From Pseudisothecium myosuroides (taxonomy: Eukaryota; Streptophyta; Bryopsida; Hypnales; Lembophyllaceae), in the NCBI GenBank assembly GCA_951799445.1, contig OX637296.1:10354001-10418000 (forward strand): a stretch of DNA of 64,000 bases, in the 5' to 3' direction. A model generated the notes under the pieces. The model made no database searches. It was not told the origin of the DNA and was given only the letters and a program-made list of their open reading frames with translations. Positions 36,164-48,729 of this stretch are shown here, in pieces (positions within the stretch are counted from its first letter, which is position 1; the number at the start of each line of letters is the position of its first letter). The position numbers were made by a program, and so were the translations under genes.

Positions 36164-36563
36164 TAAGTCCTAAACATTATGAAGTTCATTTATAGGAGAG
36201 CAACGCTTTTTTTTTACTTTTTGAGAAAGTGCAAGGATAGCAATTATGACTTATAATTTGGTGAAGCACTACATATAAACATTTGTCCATCTTTAGAACC
36301 AAAAAAACTCATTTCCACCACATTCATGCACTTTTTTTTTTAATCTAAATCTGAAATTTATGTACATTTTCAATGGAAATGGAAATTTGTAGATAAAAAA
36401 AGACTATTTTTACCTAGCAAAAAGTAGAGATTTATTTTCAATTGGTGCAATCTAACCCTAATATAGTGCCCTTTCCAAAAGGTTTGGTGTGGAGTGCGGA
36501 GTGCTTGTGGTCTCTAAAAGATGCATTTTTCATCTTGCCAAATTATCCTCAATATTTGAGCTA

Positions 36564-38965
36564 CACTAAAAAGTGTATTTAGTGTTGGATTACATTTAGT
36601 GTAATTACCACCCTACTTGACCCTACACTAAATGTCAATTTTAGGACAATTAGTGTAGTGCTAAACTTCAATGCGTCGCCTTTGTGTTGTCTTCACTTTT
36701 GTCATCTCCTTCCTTGGACTTCTTCCCTGGACTTCCTTTGCAATCTGCTTTTGCGACCTTACCTTGTATGTTGCCTTTTGGGCCTCTCTTCCATTCCGAC
36801 TTGGTTACCTTACCTCTAGCTTGGCTTTTTCTCCTCTATTGTTGTCCCACTTCTCCGCACTTACAAATCCTTGAGTGAGTGAATTTTTTTTTGGAGGGGG
36901 GGTTTATACTCCCACATTCCCGCCTCCCGTGAGCGGTTTGAATCTCCCGCCTATTCCCGCTCCTGGTTGCTCCATCATTCCTTGTTGCGGCAATTTCGAC
37001 TTCATCCAGGTTTGTTTTTCCCTATTCATTGATCCGTCGACCTTTTTTTTGTTTTTACTCATCTTCCCAGCGACCTGTCGACGCTTTTTTTGGGCTGATC
37101 TTTTGCTTCCCATTTTAGGAATCCGCCATGGCCGACGCCCCACCAAGCAATTCCACACCTCGACGCTTACAACAAGTTTTGACAATTGCTATTCGCAAAC
37201 GCATCATCACTTGGATGGTTCAAAATGAACTTGAGCACGGCTTTCCTGGGCTCTACATTTGCACAATCAATACATTTCCCGAGCATTTTCGAGCTCAAAG
37301 GAGTGCCAACCTTGTTCGGGCTTCCCGTTGGTGGGCTCAACGTCAACAATTTTACAATGAAGGAGAGGCGGACAACACATCTCCACCAATTTCATGCAAT
37401 AGGAGCCGGGATGGTAGGCGAAAACAACTCCGCACAAAGGCAGTTCTCGGTCGTGGGCCCAAGCGAGCTGAATGGGTACTTTGGATCTACCCTATACTTT
37501 TGGATGCATTTGACAGATTTAGAAAGGCTGGGGTCAAATTTTCATCCAAATTACTCATTGAACTGGCTATGACCATCTTATTAGATCCTACCTCTCCATA
37601 TACAACCGAATCTCGTGATCCAAAGGACAATGTCCTATTCACGGCCAAGTTGACCCCAAGTTGGATTCAACAATTTATGCATGTGCACAATATTGTTTTG
37701 TTTTGTTTTGTTCACAAAGGAGACGTTTGTCTTGTAGTCCCGAGAAGGAACTACAAATTGAGAGGGCAACAGCTTACCATCTAGGTGTGCTGCAAAGAGG
37801 GTTCCAAGCCGGTGTTTTCGATGAAAATCTCATGGAAAACATTGACGAAACTCATTTTGTTGTAAATTTAGACAATGGTCGGACATTGGGATTTAGGGGA
37901 GACACAAGTGTCAAGTATGCCAAAGTGGTTTTGGGGGAGATTCTATGACCATGGTCATTAGAATTTCCGGGGGGCGTAGATCAATGATTGAAGTCCCTAT
38001 GCTGATTTTTACCAATTCCAGCAGCAATTACCCTATTCGGGGCTTGGAAGACAATATTCCAGGAGTATGTTACAGATCTAGGCCTAAGGGCTGGATGGAC
38101 CAAGCACTTTTTGCTGAATTTTTTGTTGAACCCCGAGCCTTCCAAGCTGATGTTCATGGCCGTACAAAAGTCATTTTGGTTGACAATTGTAAAGGCCATA
38201 GTATGACCCTAGCATTATCAGCTATTTTGGAAGCAAAACAGGCCACTTTTAGGTATTTGCCACCTTGTTCTATACATTTGTGTCAACCGGCGGATACATT
38301 CATCATTTCCAAGGTCAAAGATGCTTGGACCAAGCGATGGGAAGCAAAAAAGGCCGAGCTCATTGCAGCCAATGCTTGGCAAAATACTCCTCGAGTTGAT
38401 GGGCAGTGGTCATGAAAACTCACAAATCCAGGAAAAAGATTTTTCCTACAACTGGCTGCGGATAGCATTGAGGATGTGAACAAAGAGGTAGATTGTGATA
38501 ATTTGTCATATGCTAGGAAAGCTATGATTAGATCGGGTATGGCTTTGGGTGTTGATGGCACTTGGAGTGTCAATCAACTTTTTCCACATTTGCAGGAAAT
38601 TATAGCCAAGCATGAACCATACTTCCATGGACAACAAGTTCCAGCCCAAGTATGAAATCTGTATTTTTTTTGTTCTAAATATTAATTTTTTTCCCCCTTA
38701 TTTGATGTTCAAAGACTTCTTTCATTGCACACGTTTTCCACATTTTCTACTCCTTCCATCATTTTCCTTGTCTTTAATCTTTTTCTTTCCAAATTCTTTT
38801 TTTACCTTCTAACACTAAATGTAAACCTCTTCATATTTCAGATTTACCATAGAGTACTTTTAGTGTTAGAAATTACATTTAGTGTTACTTACTTTAGTAG
38901 GGTAAATGATATTTAGTGTCATGGTTCGCAAATAGTGTTGCCAACACTAAATACCCTTTCTAGTG
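36564..38965 (+). mobile_element. Pogo-like DNA transposon, copy 2
   Basis: Second copy of 23052-25453, TA on both sides. It arose by duplication of the whole unit, not by transposition, because the flanks are identical too. Confidence 0.9.
37128..38655 (+). pseudogene. Pogo/Tigger-type DDE transposase, disrupted, copy 2
   Basis: Carries the same two frame changes (near 37695 and 37933) and the same TGA (38413-38415) as copy 1, so neither copy can make the full enzyme. Confidence 0.75.
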
Positions 38966-38967
38966 TA

Positions 38968-40701
38968 GTGGAAAATGTGGGATAAAGTGCAAAAAAATTT
39001 CAATCTTTATGGGGTGCATTTTTCATTCATCCAATTTTTTTTTCAATTCTTTTAATAGAGTATAGAATGCCCTCAAGCTCTAGTAGGTACATTTTCCATC
39101 CATCCAAATTATCCTCGGTTCTTAAGCTACTTTAGTAGATTTGAATTACACAGTCGAAAATCAATTTTGAGAAATAACTTAGATATTGATTAGTTTGCTT
39201 TCAAATCAATACCAAATTATTTCTCAAGAGATGTTTATTGATACATCTTTAAGAAACTTGGATCAATAGGTATATTGGGATATTTAAAAAAAAAAAAAGT
39301 ATTTCTATACCACTTTGGGATTCAAAATTTCAAAGTTTAAAATTGAAATTGAAAATTTTCAAAAGCAAAAGAATGTTTTAATATTAAAAAATCAAAACTT
39401 GAAACCTCAATATTTTCATGACTAGTTTCTATAAATGAACATTTTATATAGCCTTGGCTTACACATTTAAATTGGACTATCTTTTTTGGAAACTGACCTA
39501 AAGGTTGCCATAAATGAAAGATAGACAACTACATAATTATGCATCAAATCACTAAGTTAATACCATAGTTGTAGGGCAGGGTTGACAAAAAACCATTTAA
39601 AAAAATAAATGCCAAAATTTTAGGGAACTTATTTTTTCAAAAAATAAAAAATTGTATGGTAAAAAAATAATGTTGGAAAAAAAATTCTACTTTTAGCATC
39701 TAGCAAACCTTATCTTCCGGGAAAGGATATTTGGCAAAGAGGTGCTAATCCTTCCCTACACTTACAGTAGTATGTACACAATTAAATGGAAATGGGGAGA
39801 CTACATCCATCATCAAGATTAGTTGTAGGATGAAGTTACTAACTAGCTCTATATTCTTCAAAGATTTTTTCATAATTAATTCCACAAAATGTTGTAAGAT
39901 GTAGGGAGACACAAATTGGGAGTTATAATAATTGAACAAAAATGTCAAAAGATTGATTTCTTTTCAAATCCTTTGCAACTATACTTGCTTGTGATTACCA
40001 AGGTAGTTCTACGTAAAAAAATTCTTTCTAAATTTCTTAAAATATTGACCGTTAAAAGGTTTTTAAAATTTTAAAATTTTTTCTTGATAATACATAATCA
40101 AAAATTTGTTTGAATAAAGGTTTTCAACACTAATAGCTTGTCATAGAAACAATAGTGCAAGAAAAAGTCACAAATAATAAAAATTCATTTTAAAAATATT
40201 TTAATGTCTCTATAGACCTTGAGCACCACTTGACAAAAAAATTGGGAATTTTTGTTCACTTATTGTAATCTTGTGAGTGAGAATTTAATAAGCACTTTCA
40301 ACAACCTCAAGATCAATGTTCAATCAACACAAGTGAGTTAAGATCACCTTCTTCTATAGCATGATTAGAACCTTCTTCCGTGATACTATACCAACCTCTA
40401 CATGATTGTTGGAAAGTTCCTAAGCAATCACATCTTTTTTAAATGATAGAAAACAAAAAATGTCTATGAAAGGGATTTTAGGAATTTTTCACCACTAAAA
40501 GCATGTCATTGATTCTACAATTCAAGAAAAAAGTGAAATGTTAGGGTGACCAAGAAGAAACCCTTTAATATTTTTTCTAGAACTTCAGTACTTCAATGAG
40601 TAGAATTTAAGATTTTTTCTTTCACTTTTCATTTATGATGTAATGACTAGGACATATTTTTAATGACTTATGGGCTAGTGATTTCCTGTATAATTGCCAT
40701 T
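38968..40701. other. AT-rich tail of unit copy 2, no gene
   Basis: Same content as 25456-27189. Confidence 0.6.
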
Positions 40702-41010
40702 ATGGCGAATTTCATTAAAATGGCGGTATTCTATGTGCCATTTTCACACCCTAACATCTAGGACAAAACTACATTGTTAACATCTAGGATAGTTTTAGAT
40801 TTCAAAAATCTAGGACTAGCATAGATATCAGACCAAGTAGTTTAAAAATCTAGGATTGGTGTAGATTTCAGATACCTAGGACAATTGTAGATTTCAGAAA
40901 TCTAGTACCTATATAGATTTTGAAACAAAAAAAACAGTTCAGATTAGGCGGTTTGAACTGCTAAAAGTGCCAAATTAACGGAATACCGCCATTTTAATGA
41001 AATTGGCCAT
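40702..41010. mobile_element. Small element with ATGGC ends, unit copy 2
   Basis: Second copy of 27190-27498, again crossing the unit boundary by 11 bp at its right end. Confidence 0.7.
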
Positions 41011-41306
41011 CATTGCTTAAATTGCTACAATATATGGTATCCAAGACTATAGCTTGATAATTTTTTTGGTCATGCTTATTTATTTGTGACACGTAGACAA
41101 ATAGTAATGTTTTCTTGTCCCCACTTGTGCTTCACCTCTTTGTTTAATTGTATCAACATAAAAAAGCTTGGAGCATTCCCTCCAATATGCTAAAATGAAC
41201 CTTCAATTGCTACAATGGCCAATCCAGGTCTTCTCGAAGCCTTGCCGTCTACACCACACCATTCTCAAGGTCCTACCATGTTTATGCTTTTGGCCCACAA
41301 TCATTA

Positions 41307-41548
41307 GGAAAAATCTGAGCCCTCGGGAGGGCTGTTAAGGATTCATTTTTTGGCCCCCCGAGGTGCAAAAACAGAAAAATAAAATAAATAAAAAATTGAA
41401 AAAAAAATATTTAAAAAATAAAAAATATTTAAAAAATATTAAAATCTGACGTGGCACAAGTAGTGCCATGTCAGTAGCAGCTGAATTCCTCCCTAAATAC
41501 ACTCGGGAGGTCCAGAACTCGCGGCCCTCTTGAGGGCTGAATTTTTTC
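41307..41548. mobile_element. TA-flanked MITE with G-box-like hairpin, unit copy 3
   Basis: Third copy of the element at 14283-14524. Confidence 0.65.
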
Positions 41549-41865
41549 TAATGTCTACGCTCAATCAACGAGTCTTTTGGAAGCCTTGCCGTTTATTCCA
41601 TGCCACTTTGAAGACCCCTCATATTTATATTTTTGGTGTACAATCTAAGCTCAATCAAGGGTTTTTAAGAAGCCTTGCCATTCACGCCACTCTCAAAACC
41701 CCACCATTTCCATGCTTTTGAACAATAGTTTGAACTCCATATAAATTGAACTACTTTGTCCTTTGTGGTCTAATCAGATAAGATTGTCCACAATACAGGT
41801 CTCAAAAAGTCTTTATTATGGACCTTTGCTAAGTAGTGATTAGCTAACAATAGTTGCACTGCAAT

Positions 41866-42085
41866 CACTAGAAGAAAATTGTGTTAAATTCCCTGAAAAC
41901 AAGTCACCTTGTTTTCGTTGAGTTCTCGTTTCAAAACGCAGGAAAAATGCGGTCAAAACGCAAAAAATGCAGGAAAACGCAGAAAACTGTGTTTTTTGGC
42001 TTTTCCACTTTCGGTTTTGAAATAGGAACTCAACGAAAACAAGGTGACGCGTTTTCAGGGAATGTAACGCAATTTTCTTCTAGTG
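41866..42085. mobile_element. CACTA-type MITE, unit copy 3
   Basis: Third copy of the element at 14842-15061. Confidence 0.7.
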
Positions 42086-42088
42086 AAT

Positions 42089-43332
42089 ATAATCTTATTC
42101 TTGAGACTAGTTGTTGAAAAGTATATAAGTTCAAAGTAGACCTTGACTAATGCTGTTCAAAATATTTCTTAAACAACCTTTTATAGTGATTTTAGAAATA
42201 TTCTAAAATTCAACTTCTATTTTTCTACCTTATATTTTCAAATTCTTATCTTAGAAGTGTGTAATTATGTACACTTAAAAATTTAATGAAATATTAGAGT
42301 GATCTTTAGAAATAGACCTATTGATGCTATAATTATACAATTATTTTGTGTAAAATTTTTTCTCAACTTTTGTCTTTATTTGATCATTTTTACAAGGACC
42401 TTAAAAGGAATCCTATTGTAAAAAATTAACCCAATGGTGTGGGACCATTTACCATGTGTTAAAAAAATTTAACTATCCAAAAATAGCCCCCAATTTTATG
42501 CCACAATGTCACGCTTTCTAATTTGGGATTTTTTTACCATTTAGTACCCAAAAAAACAAATTTGGAGCTGAAATTTGGAGAAGATGGTCTTGTAAAATTT
42601 GTAGCTATTTTTTGAAGGAATTTTTAAAATAATTGTATGTAATATGGAAGTGCACAAAATGAGCTTCTTTCTGCTTGCATTTTGAAATATATAAAATATT
42701 ATTTTGGTGGTTCTTTTTGTGAATGACCACCTCCATAGAGTTGCTAAAACTTGACAATTTTTATTTTAATTAGTTAGTTTTTTTCTTATTTTTCACTAAT
42801 TAAAACATCAAAGAATCTATTTTCTTGAGATTTGACACTTTTCTAGTTCTCCTACTTAGAAATTTTTTCTATAGTTACTTTTCCTTGGTGGTTACCTTCA
42901 TCTTAAAGGTGTATACATTTTCTAGTGCCTCCTGAGCGACTCCGCCGGATCGGAACGTGCCTATCAATCACACTCTCTCAGCTAAGAAGTCCATGCCTTG
43001 GCGACGATCAATTCGATGATTTTCCCTCAAGGAACCTTACCTTCAGGAGCGCGATGGGGAATTTAATTGACTTGGCAAAATAATTTTGAGTTAAAATGGC
43101 AAGGCTAAATGGGACAATTCAAACTTGAAATTTGAGCTGTCTTACAGAGTTTAACATGAAAGGGAGATATACCACCAATGCACAGTGCAAAATGAAGTTC
43201 CCATTTTAATTCATTTATGAACCTGTCTGTGCAAGCCTCGGGTACCAGCATCTGAAGCATGGCAGGTACGTGATGCAGATTCTCGGGGCGCCATGCCTGA
43301 GGTCGCCGGTACTACATTCTACCGAAATACCA
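42089..43332. other. Downstream flank of F-box copy 3, no gene
   Basis: Same content as 15065-16308. Confidence 0.5.
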
Positions 43333-44710
43333 CTACTTCAAACGTACTCTGTCGGTCGAACCGTTTGTAAGTTCCAGTTTCAGATTGCCTCGGAAACTAG
43401 GCTCAAAAAGAAATGCTGGGGGTTTGAAGCCGCAGAAGTTCATTTCTCCACTTCCATCCCAAGTTGGTGCACTCAAATCCCCTGTGCGATTTCCACTTTT
43501 CATATCGTAAATGACGCCCGTGTGTGCAATGCTGTTGAAAATGCACAACCTCTTCTTCCCAAACGGTAAGCAGGTGTACTCCGGGTAGATCTGACGCCCC
43601 GACTGACGACTGCCAACCTTCGTCTCGGTCATCACGTTCCTCCACTTCTCTGGTGGACCTTCACCTGAATTGGGGTGCATGGCGTTCTGAAGTATGTCGA
43701 TGCGATGTTCAACAGTCCGACGATGATTGTAAGGATTGTGCTCGATCTCCGAAAACACGACAATCTTTCCGTTGATATTGGACACCTGCATAATGTTCAA
43801 GTTGGATGCAGTCGGCAAAGGGCATGCCAGATCAGGTAACCATTTCCCCTCATCCACACTGTATGCCAGAATTCCCCAGCGGCCACGGCCATGGTCTCCA
43901 TCCAAGAAGGCGACGCAATGCAAAACCCCGTTCTTGCAGGCGCCATTCTGATGCTCATTCAAGGCAAAGACAGACCCGGGAACGTCCTCGGTCACAGTCC
44001 ACATCGAGGTGCGAGAATCAAACACTTCGGTGATTTTCGAGAGATGCTCGCCACCGGTCCTGGGAGTCCCGGCAACGATAATTTTGAAGGAATCTCCCGT
44101 CGAAGCGACCACCATTTGCAGTAGCACAGGATTCCGGGGATGGTTCAGAGGCGGGAGCTCCCTCCACCTTCCGGTCAGGGGATTGAGTACTACAATCTTC
44201 TCTGCGATCTCCTGAAATGCCAGACAGGAGGACTGGACCGCAGAGACATAGACACACAGGAGGCCACCAGCTCCACAAATAAAATGATCTTTGAACAAGT
44301 TGGTATCCAATTTGGGGAGCATTGCAAACGGCGGTAACTTCATCCAAGTTTGGGTATCCAAGTCATAGCCAGCGCATCGCCAAACATTATCATCGCGAAC
44401 GTAGAAGTGTAGCCCTGTGAGCCGTGCCTCTCGGGGCTGCTGGCTCTCTCGGCAACAAGAAAATCCGTCATCCTCTATGCGGGCTTTGAACAACTTGCAT
44501 ACTGCTTTCACTTGAAACAAGGTTTTGCAATCGAGTTTGGCCAGAATGGAGTCCAAGATTTCGTCTGAGAAGTCGCAGAGATTCCAGACGCTTTTTCGGT
44601 CATCATTGTTTTGTGCAGGTCCATCCTCTCTCCTGGTCACTGCTTCGACTAAGGTCTCACCCACGGACCATGGCACAGCACAGCTCGTAATTTGGTTCCT
44701 GGAGGAATCA
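43333..44710 (-). CDS. F-box/Kelch-repeat protein, array copy 3
   Basis: Coding exon identical to array copies 1 and 2 (acceptor AG here at 44710). Unlike them it has a different upstream region: beyond 45055 the sequence belongs to a diverged paralogue without the 3565-bp TTAA element. If the upstream exon or promoter lies there, this copy could be expressed or spliced differently from the other two. Confidence 0.85.
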
Positions 44711-44760
44711 CTACACCCGACACAAGCAGTTAATAGAAGAATACGTACGTAACTGTGCAC

Positions 44761-44935
44761 TACGATCCAATTGAAATCAATTGAGAGCAGTTAGAAGTTC
44801 AAGGATCGGAACAGTGTGACCAAAATAATATATAGTCAATGGGGGCGCCTGCTTTCTGTGTCGGTATCCTATTCACTGTACAGTAGTACAGTGACGTGCA
44901 TCGTGAGTTCGTGACACGATCATTTTCACGACACT
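44761..44935. promoter_or_regulatory. Candidate divergent promoter between F-box copy 3 and the plus-strand ORF
   Basis: Contains aataatatatagtc at 44825-44836, TATA-like on both strands, about 100 bp before the plus-strand ATG. An inverted actgtac/gtacagt pair lies at 44874-44892. Copies 1 and 2 have the same interval at 17737-17911 and 31249-31423. Inference from motifs only. Confidence 0.25.
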
Positions 44936-45328
44936 ATGATGGAAAAAGAAACTGGGAATACTGCCTCAAGGTTCACGACATTGCAAAACGGCGCATTGCG
45001 AGAAAGTACCGAACTTCAAGATGCAGTTTATCAATTCTGTCTTGTAGGAAACAAACTGAAACGCATTTTTCATTTCATCAAAGAAACTATGAGTATGTTA
45101 CCTAGGCACTTTCGAGCATCCGATTGGATGAAGGACGCAACTGAAATGGACGCCATCGCAGGAGCAAGCTCGCGAGCAATATTTCTCTTAGACTTACGCA
45201 ATTTAAAAATCTTCTTGTCCGCAGCCGCAGACTCTCCGGCCAGAAAGAATGCAACTCAGTCGCCGACTGATCTGCAATTGCAAATGTTCACAGCGGGGCA
45301 AACACTCTCTGCCGATCACAAAACTTGA
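44936..45328 (+). CDS. Hypothetical 130-residue ORF, chimaeric
   Basis: I do not recognise the protein. ATG at 44936, TGA at 45326-45328; a hydrophilic N-terminus (RFTTLQNGALREST), a helical-looking middle (ELQDAVYQFCLVGNKLKRIF) and a variable C-terminus (SAAADSPARKNATQ). Its first 40 codons come from the 13.5-kb unit and the rest from the diverged paralogue. Four other copies in the window (12565, 17912, 31424, 48730) are broken by the same extra T and extra G. It is the only uninterrupted version, but the reverse strand is also open here and the coding status is uncertain; it could be 5' leader or a first-exon remnant of the F-box family read backwards. Confidence 0.35.
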   Translation: MMEKETGNTASRFTTLQNGALRESTELQDAVYQFCLVGNKLKRIFHFIKETMSMLPRHFRASDWMKDATEMDAIAGASSRAIFLLDLRNLKIFLSAAADSPARKNATQSPTDLQLQMFTAGQTLSADHKT

Positions 45329-46082
45329 AAAGAACTTTTAGCCAGTGTCGCGTGCACAGCAGCAGCACGTCTCTCGAGATACCAAACTTGTGGAAATGAG
45401 CAGATTGTGCAAATTTCACAACAGTGCAAAACACTCTCTGCCGATGCACAACCTAAAAAGAGCTATGTCGATGTTTTTAGCCAATGTCGCACGCACATCG
45501 CATGCTGAGTAGCGATCAGGAACTGTGGAGATTAAAACGAAAGGCATGGAACGAAGTTGGCCGGCCTGCTCAACATTTTAGTGTGGAAATGTCTGTGTCT
45601 GTATACGGAAGAGCCTTCTTTCTTTCTTTTTCTTTTTTTCTTTTTTGATAACAAATGGAAGAACCATTGCAGGTAAGAGCCTTCTTTCAGGGATCGGTGG
45701 CGTTGGTGCGTTCTCGGATACCGGAGCTTACGTTCCTTCGACAGCATGGAATTCTTTCTCCAACACGGCCAGCACGGCCAGCAGTGGCTGAGTGGCCAGC
45801 AGTGGAAGTCATATTCCGCTCACCAGTTGACTCTTCTTGTCTTTTCAGTACGGAGTCGACCGTTTAAGACATAACATTCAGTAGCCTTCAGATGGGCTGC
45901 CTTTTCCTCTATGGAGTCCTCATCCCCGACTTTCATCCCCACATAATTAATGTAAGCTTTGGTACTGGGATGGTGACAGTACATTATGGTATGTTCCATT
46001 TTCTTTTCTTAATTTTAGGATTAGACATACAAATCAACAAATATTTGTAGTGAAAGATGTTGGCCAAAAGCCCAATGAGTTA
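45329..46082. other. Diverged F-box upstream paralogue, no gene
   Basis: Contains a direct repeat of about 80 bp with a 130-bp period: caaacactctctgccgat..ca occurs at about 45300 and again near 45430, each followed by ttttagccaRtgtcgc. A polypyrimidine run lies at 45611-45646. On the minus strand, GESAAADKKIF then a gtaagt donor consensus occurs at about 45190-45240. No complete gene is supported. Confidence 0.35.
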
Positions 46083-46084
46083 TA

Positions 46085-46395
46085 AGGTAGGAGGTTGTAA
46101 AACAGAGCGAGCATTAAAAGTGAACATGACTCAAAGGTACATTTTGCTTTCTTCAATGTACCAATTGTGCACATTTCAGGAGGTGGTCGCTTTTGATGAC
46201 CACAAATGATCACTTTTTTCCAACTTCAAAAATTTGTAACTAATTCTAGAAAGTTCCAAAAAATATGAAATGACTTGGGTTAGATGCCAATTCCTTGTCT
46301 TTCAAGGGAAATTCACTGAAAAATATTTTGAGGCGTTTTACCTCTCCAAAATTCAATTTCAGCTCTTAAATGAGTGACTTCAGAACCTCCTACCT
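46085..46395. mobile_element. TA-flanked MITE with AGGTAGGAGG ends, 311 bp
   Basis: Ends AGGTAGGAGGTT and AACCTCCTACCT, perfectly inverted over 12 bp, with TA outside (46083-46084, 46396-46397). Stowaway/mariner-type duplication. A second, shorter member lies at 54092. Confidence 0.75.
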
Positions 46396-46447
46396 TACAC
46401 TAATGCATTGTAAGCATTTGCAATCAATAACTTATTTTGGGTTGTGG

Positions 46448-46858
46448 AGTGAGAAGACAATTCTTTATATGCACATGGGGTGGTAGGAGGTAGAGCAACC
46501 CATGTGGGATATGTGAATTAGAATTTGTAGGTTCTCATGCACTTATAGTTAAAGAAAATGTCCATTAAAAATCCTCTCCAAAATTTGTCCATAAATTTTG
46601 ATTGGAGATTCAAAATCCCAAACAGATTTTTGGAGGTAAAACTTATCTTCATTTACCAAATTTTTTTAGTTCAAATTTTTTTGAGAAAAGTTATTTTACT
46701 ATGTCTAAATGAGGTTTGAAATTTTACTTTCAACACAATTTTTTGTTTTTGACTTAACTATAAGTGCATAAGAACCTACAAATTCTAATTTACATATCCG
46801 ACATGGGTTGCTCTACCTCCTACCACCCCATGTGCATATAAAGAGTTGTCTTCTCACT
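46448..46858. mobile_element. Foldback element, about 411 bp
   Basis: Arms of roughly 105 bp face each other: left AGTGAGAAGACAATTCTTTA, right (inverted) AGTGAGAAGACAACTCTTTA; both contain cccatgt..gatatgtgaatta / inverse. The interior shares words with the 3.4-kb foldback. The exact TSD is not clear. Confidence 0.7.
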
Positions 46859-48060
46859 TCAAAAGCACAGTGCATAAATGGATTCTAATTTAAAGTGAGG
46901 TATTTCTACGATAACACTGAAATCAATAATCTCAATGAATCCATTAGCATTTTGTTTAAAGTTCCTATTGTTTAGTTTTCAATTTACTTGAAATTTTTTA
47001 ATTTGCCACTACTTGCAGTGTACAGTTGTGGCGCGGGCACCAAGTTAAGTTCTAACAATTATTGACAATTGTCCCCGTAACTAATGATTTGGTGCAAAAT
47101 ATACCGCACCATTTCATCCCTTGGATGATTTGGTGCGGTATATTCCACACCATTACATTCAAAGAGGACAAAGCCAGTGACTGCTACTGAATGTTATGGA
47201 ATTCAGCTGATTTCTACATGGTTCTTATTATTATAATGGAATTTTTTTGGTGGGGTCTTGTTGGTAGTCTAAAGGGGATTCTAGATTCTTTGAGAATGCA
47301 TTCTTTGGACACTATATGAATAAACTATGAATATTTAAAGTGATGAAAATAGGTGTTTTTAAAACCAACCTTAGATTCTCATGAATAATGGGAGTACATT
47401 TTAGGCAAGAATCTATAGGGGACAGTTTTAGAAAGGGGTCAAAATTGGGTGTATTTACCTTAGTGGAACTTGTTCTCTTACTTGTCCTCTTACTAGTGGA
47501 ACTCTTCTTGTTTTTTAGTAATTTTTTTTGCCCATTAGGCATACATGTAAGTCCTCCCTCATGCCCTCCTCTTTGGGCATTTTGTGGAAAAGAGGACTAA
47601 CCATGAGGGCTCTTTTTTCCCAAAGATTGCTTGATTCTCAGGGCGATATTCAAGGTACGCCCAAAAACTTGGGAAATGAACATTTTTTGGGTGAACAAAA
47701 GACTTTCCGGTTGAAAAATCTATGATGCCCGATTATGCGGGTGGACTTGCATAATGCACTGATTATACAAAATAATATGCCTAACAAATGAGCAGGGAAT
47801 TTTTCTGGCAAGGGATTTGGATGATACTTAGGATATCTATATCAAAACTAGGTGATAGCTAGGTAAAATTTGGCTATTGGTTTTGAACGTAGCAATAATT
47901 TGGCTATTGGTTTTGAACGTAACAATAATTTGGCTATTTTGACCCCCCAAAATGAAAATTTTCTTTACAAAAAATAGCCAAAGTCTTTTGGTTGTAGCCA
48001 AATGGTGGAAGATTGTATATTTTAGATATTGCTTCTAGACAGGAAAATAAAACAATGATA
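46859..48060. other. No gene; short direct repeats
   Basis: Two direct repeats: ttggctattggttttgaacg is repeated in tandem at about 47871-47928, and a motif gatttggtgc...tata..c.caccatt is repeated near 47085 and 47128. The frames at 47388-47725 lack ATG starts or family resemblance. Otherwise AT-rich. Confidence 0.5.
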
Positions 48061-48710
48061 CATTTATAAGTCCCACACTCCCTCCTAATAATGTCTTTGC
48101 TCTGTAGTTGGTGAGCCTTCACCTAAAGTAGACGCCTTTTGGGGGCTAAAAATATCTAAGCCCTAAACATTCCAAAGTTCATTTGTTAAAGAGTGCAAAG
48201 TGCCTGGGCTCTTTAAAAGATGCATTTTCATCCACCCAAATTTTCTTCATTACTTGAACTAGTTGAAAATGTCAGATAATGTATAGAGTATCCTCAATCT
48301 TTAAGTGATACATTTTTCATTCATCCAAATTTTCCTCAATTCTTCTGATAGAGTAGAGAGTGCCTTCAATTTCTAATAGGTTCATTTTTCATCCATCCAA
48401 ATTTTCCTTAAATCTTAAGCTAGTTGAGTAGATTTGAACACATTCAAGAATCAATTTTGAAAAATAGCTGAGGTGTTGAATTTGCTTTCAAATCAATACC
48501 AAATTATTTTTCAAGAGATTGTTATTGACACATCTTTAAGAAACTTCAAATCAATAGATGTGTTGGAGAGTTTAAGAAAAATTAAGGTTTCCCTATACTA
48601 TTTTGGAATTGAAAGTTGGAAAGTTGGAATTGAAATTTTTCAAATGACAAGGAATGTCTTAAGAATAAAAAAATTGAATATTCTCATGAGTCGTACCTAT
48701 AAATGGACTT
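48061..48710. repeat. Diverged paralogue of the unit tail
   Basis: Corresponds in order to about 22430-25960 of the unit with the transposons missing: cacactccct, acgccttttgggg, gcatttttcattcatccaa, tttgctttcaaatcaatacc, agaaacttc.aatcaatag. Similarity is clearly lower than between segment B copies, so this duplicate is older. No gene. Confidence 0.6.
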
Positions 48711-48729
48711 GCCCTCGATTTTAGACCTT

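Larger units (their letters stand above)
27488..40999. repeat. 13512-bp tandem unit, copy 2
   Basis: Head-to-tail repeat of copy 1 at an exact offset of 13512. All frames match copy 1 in length and translation, including the lesions of the transposase, so those lesions predate the duplication. Confidence 0.95.
41000..45055. repeat. 13512-bp tandem unit, copy 3 (partial, 4056 bp)
   Basis: Matches copy 1 at offset 27024 until 45055. From 45056 (C against T at 18032) it continues as a diverged paralogue with scattered substitutions and indels, not as unrelated DNA. The third unit therefore ends by a switch between homologous sequences. Confidence 0.95.

Noticed and set aside
45611..45646. Polypyrimidine run as a splice acceptor of an F-box 5' exon
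   Set aside because: It is on the plus strand while the F-box gene is on the minus strand, and no AG with an open frame follows.
47388..47725. Overlapping plus-strand frames with Leu/Val runs
   Set aside because: No ATG in good context, no homologue, and the sequence is a simple ctt/gtt-rich patch.
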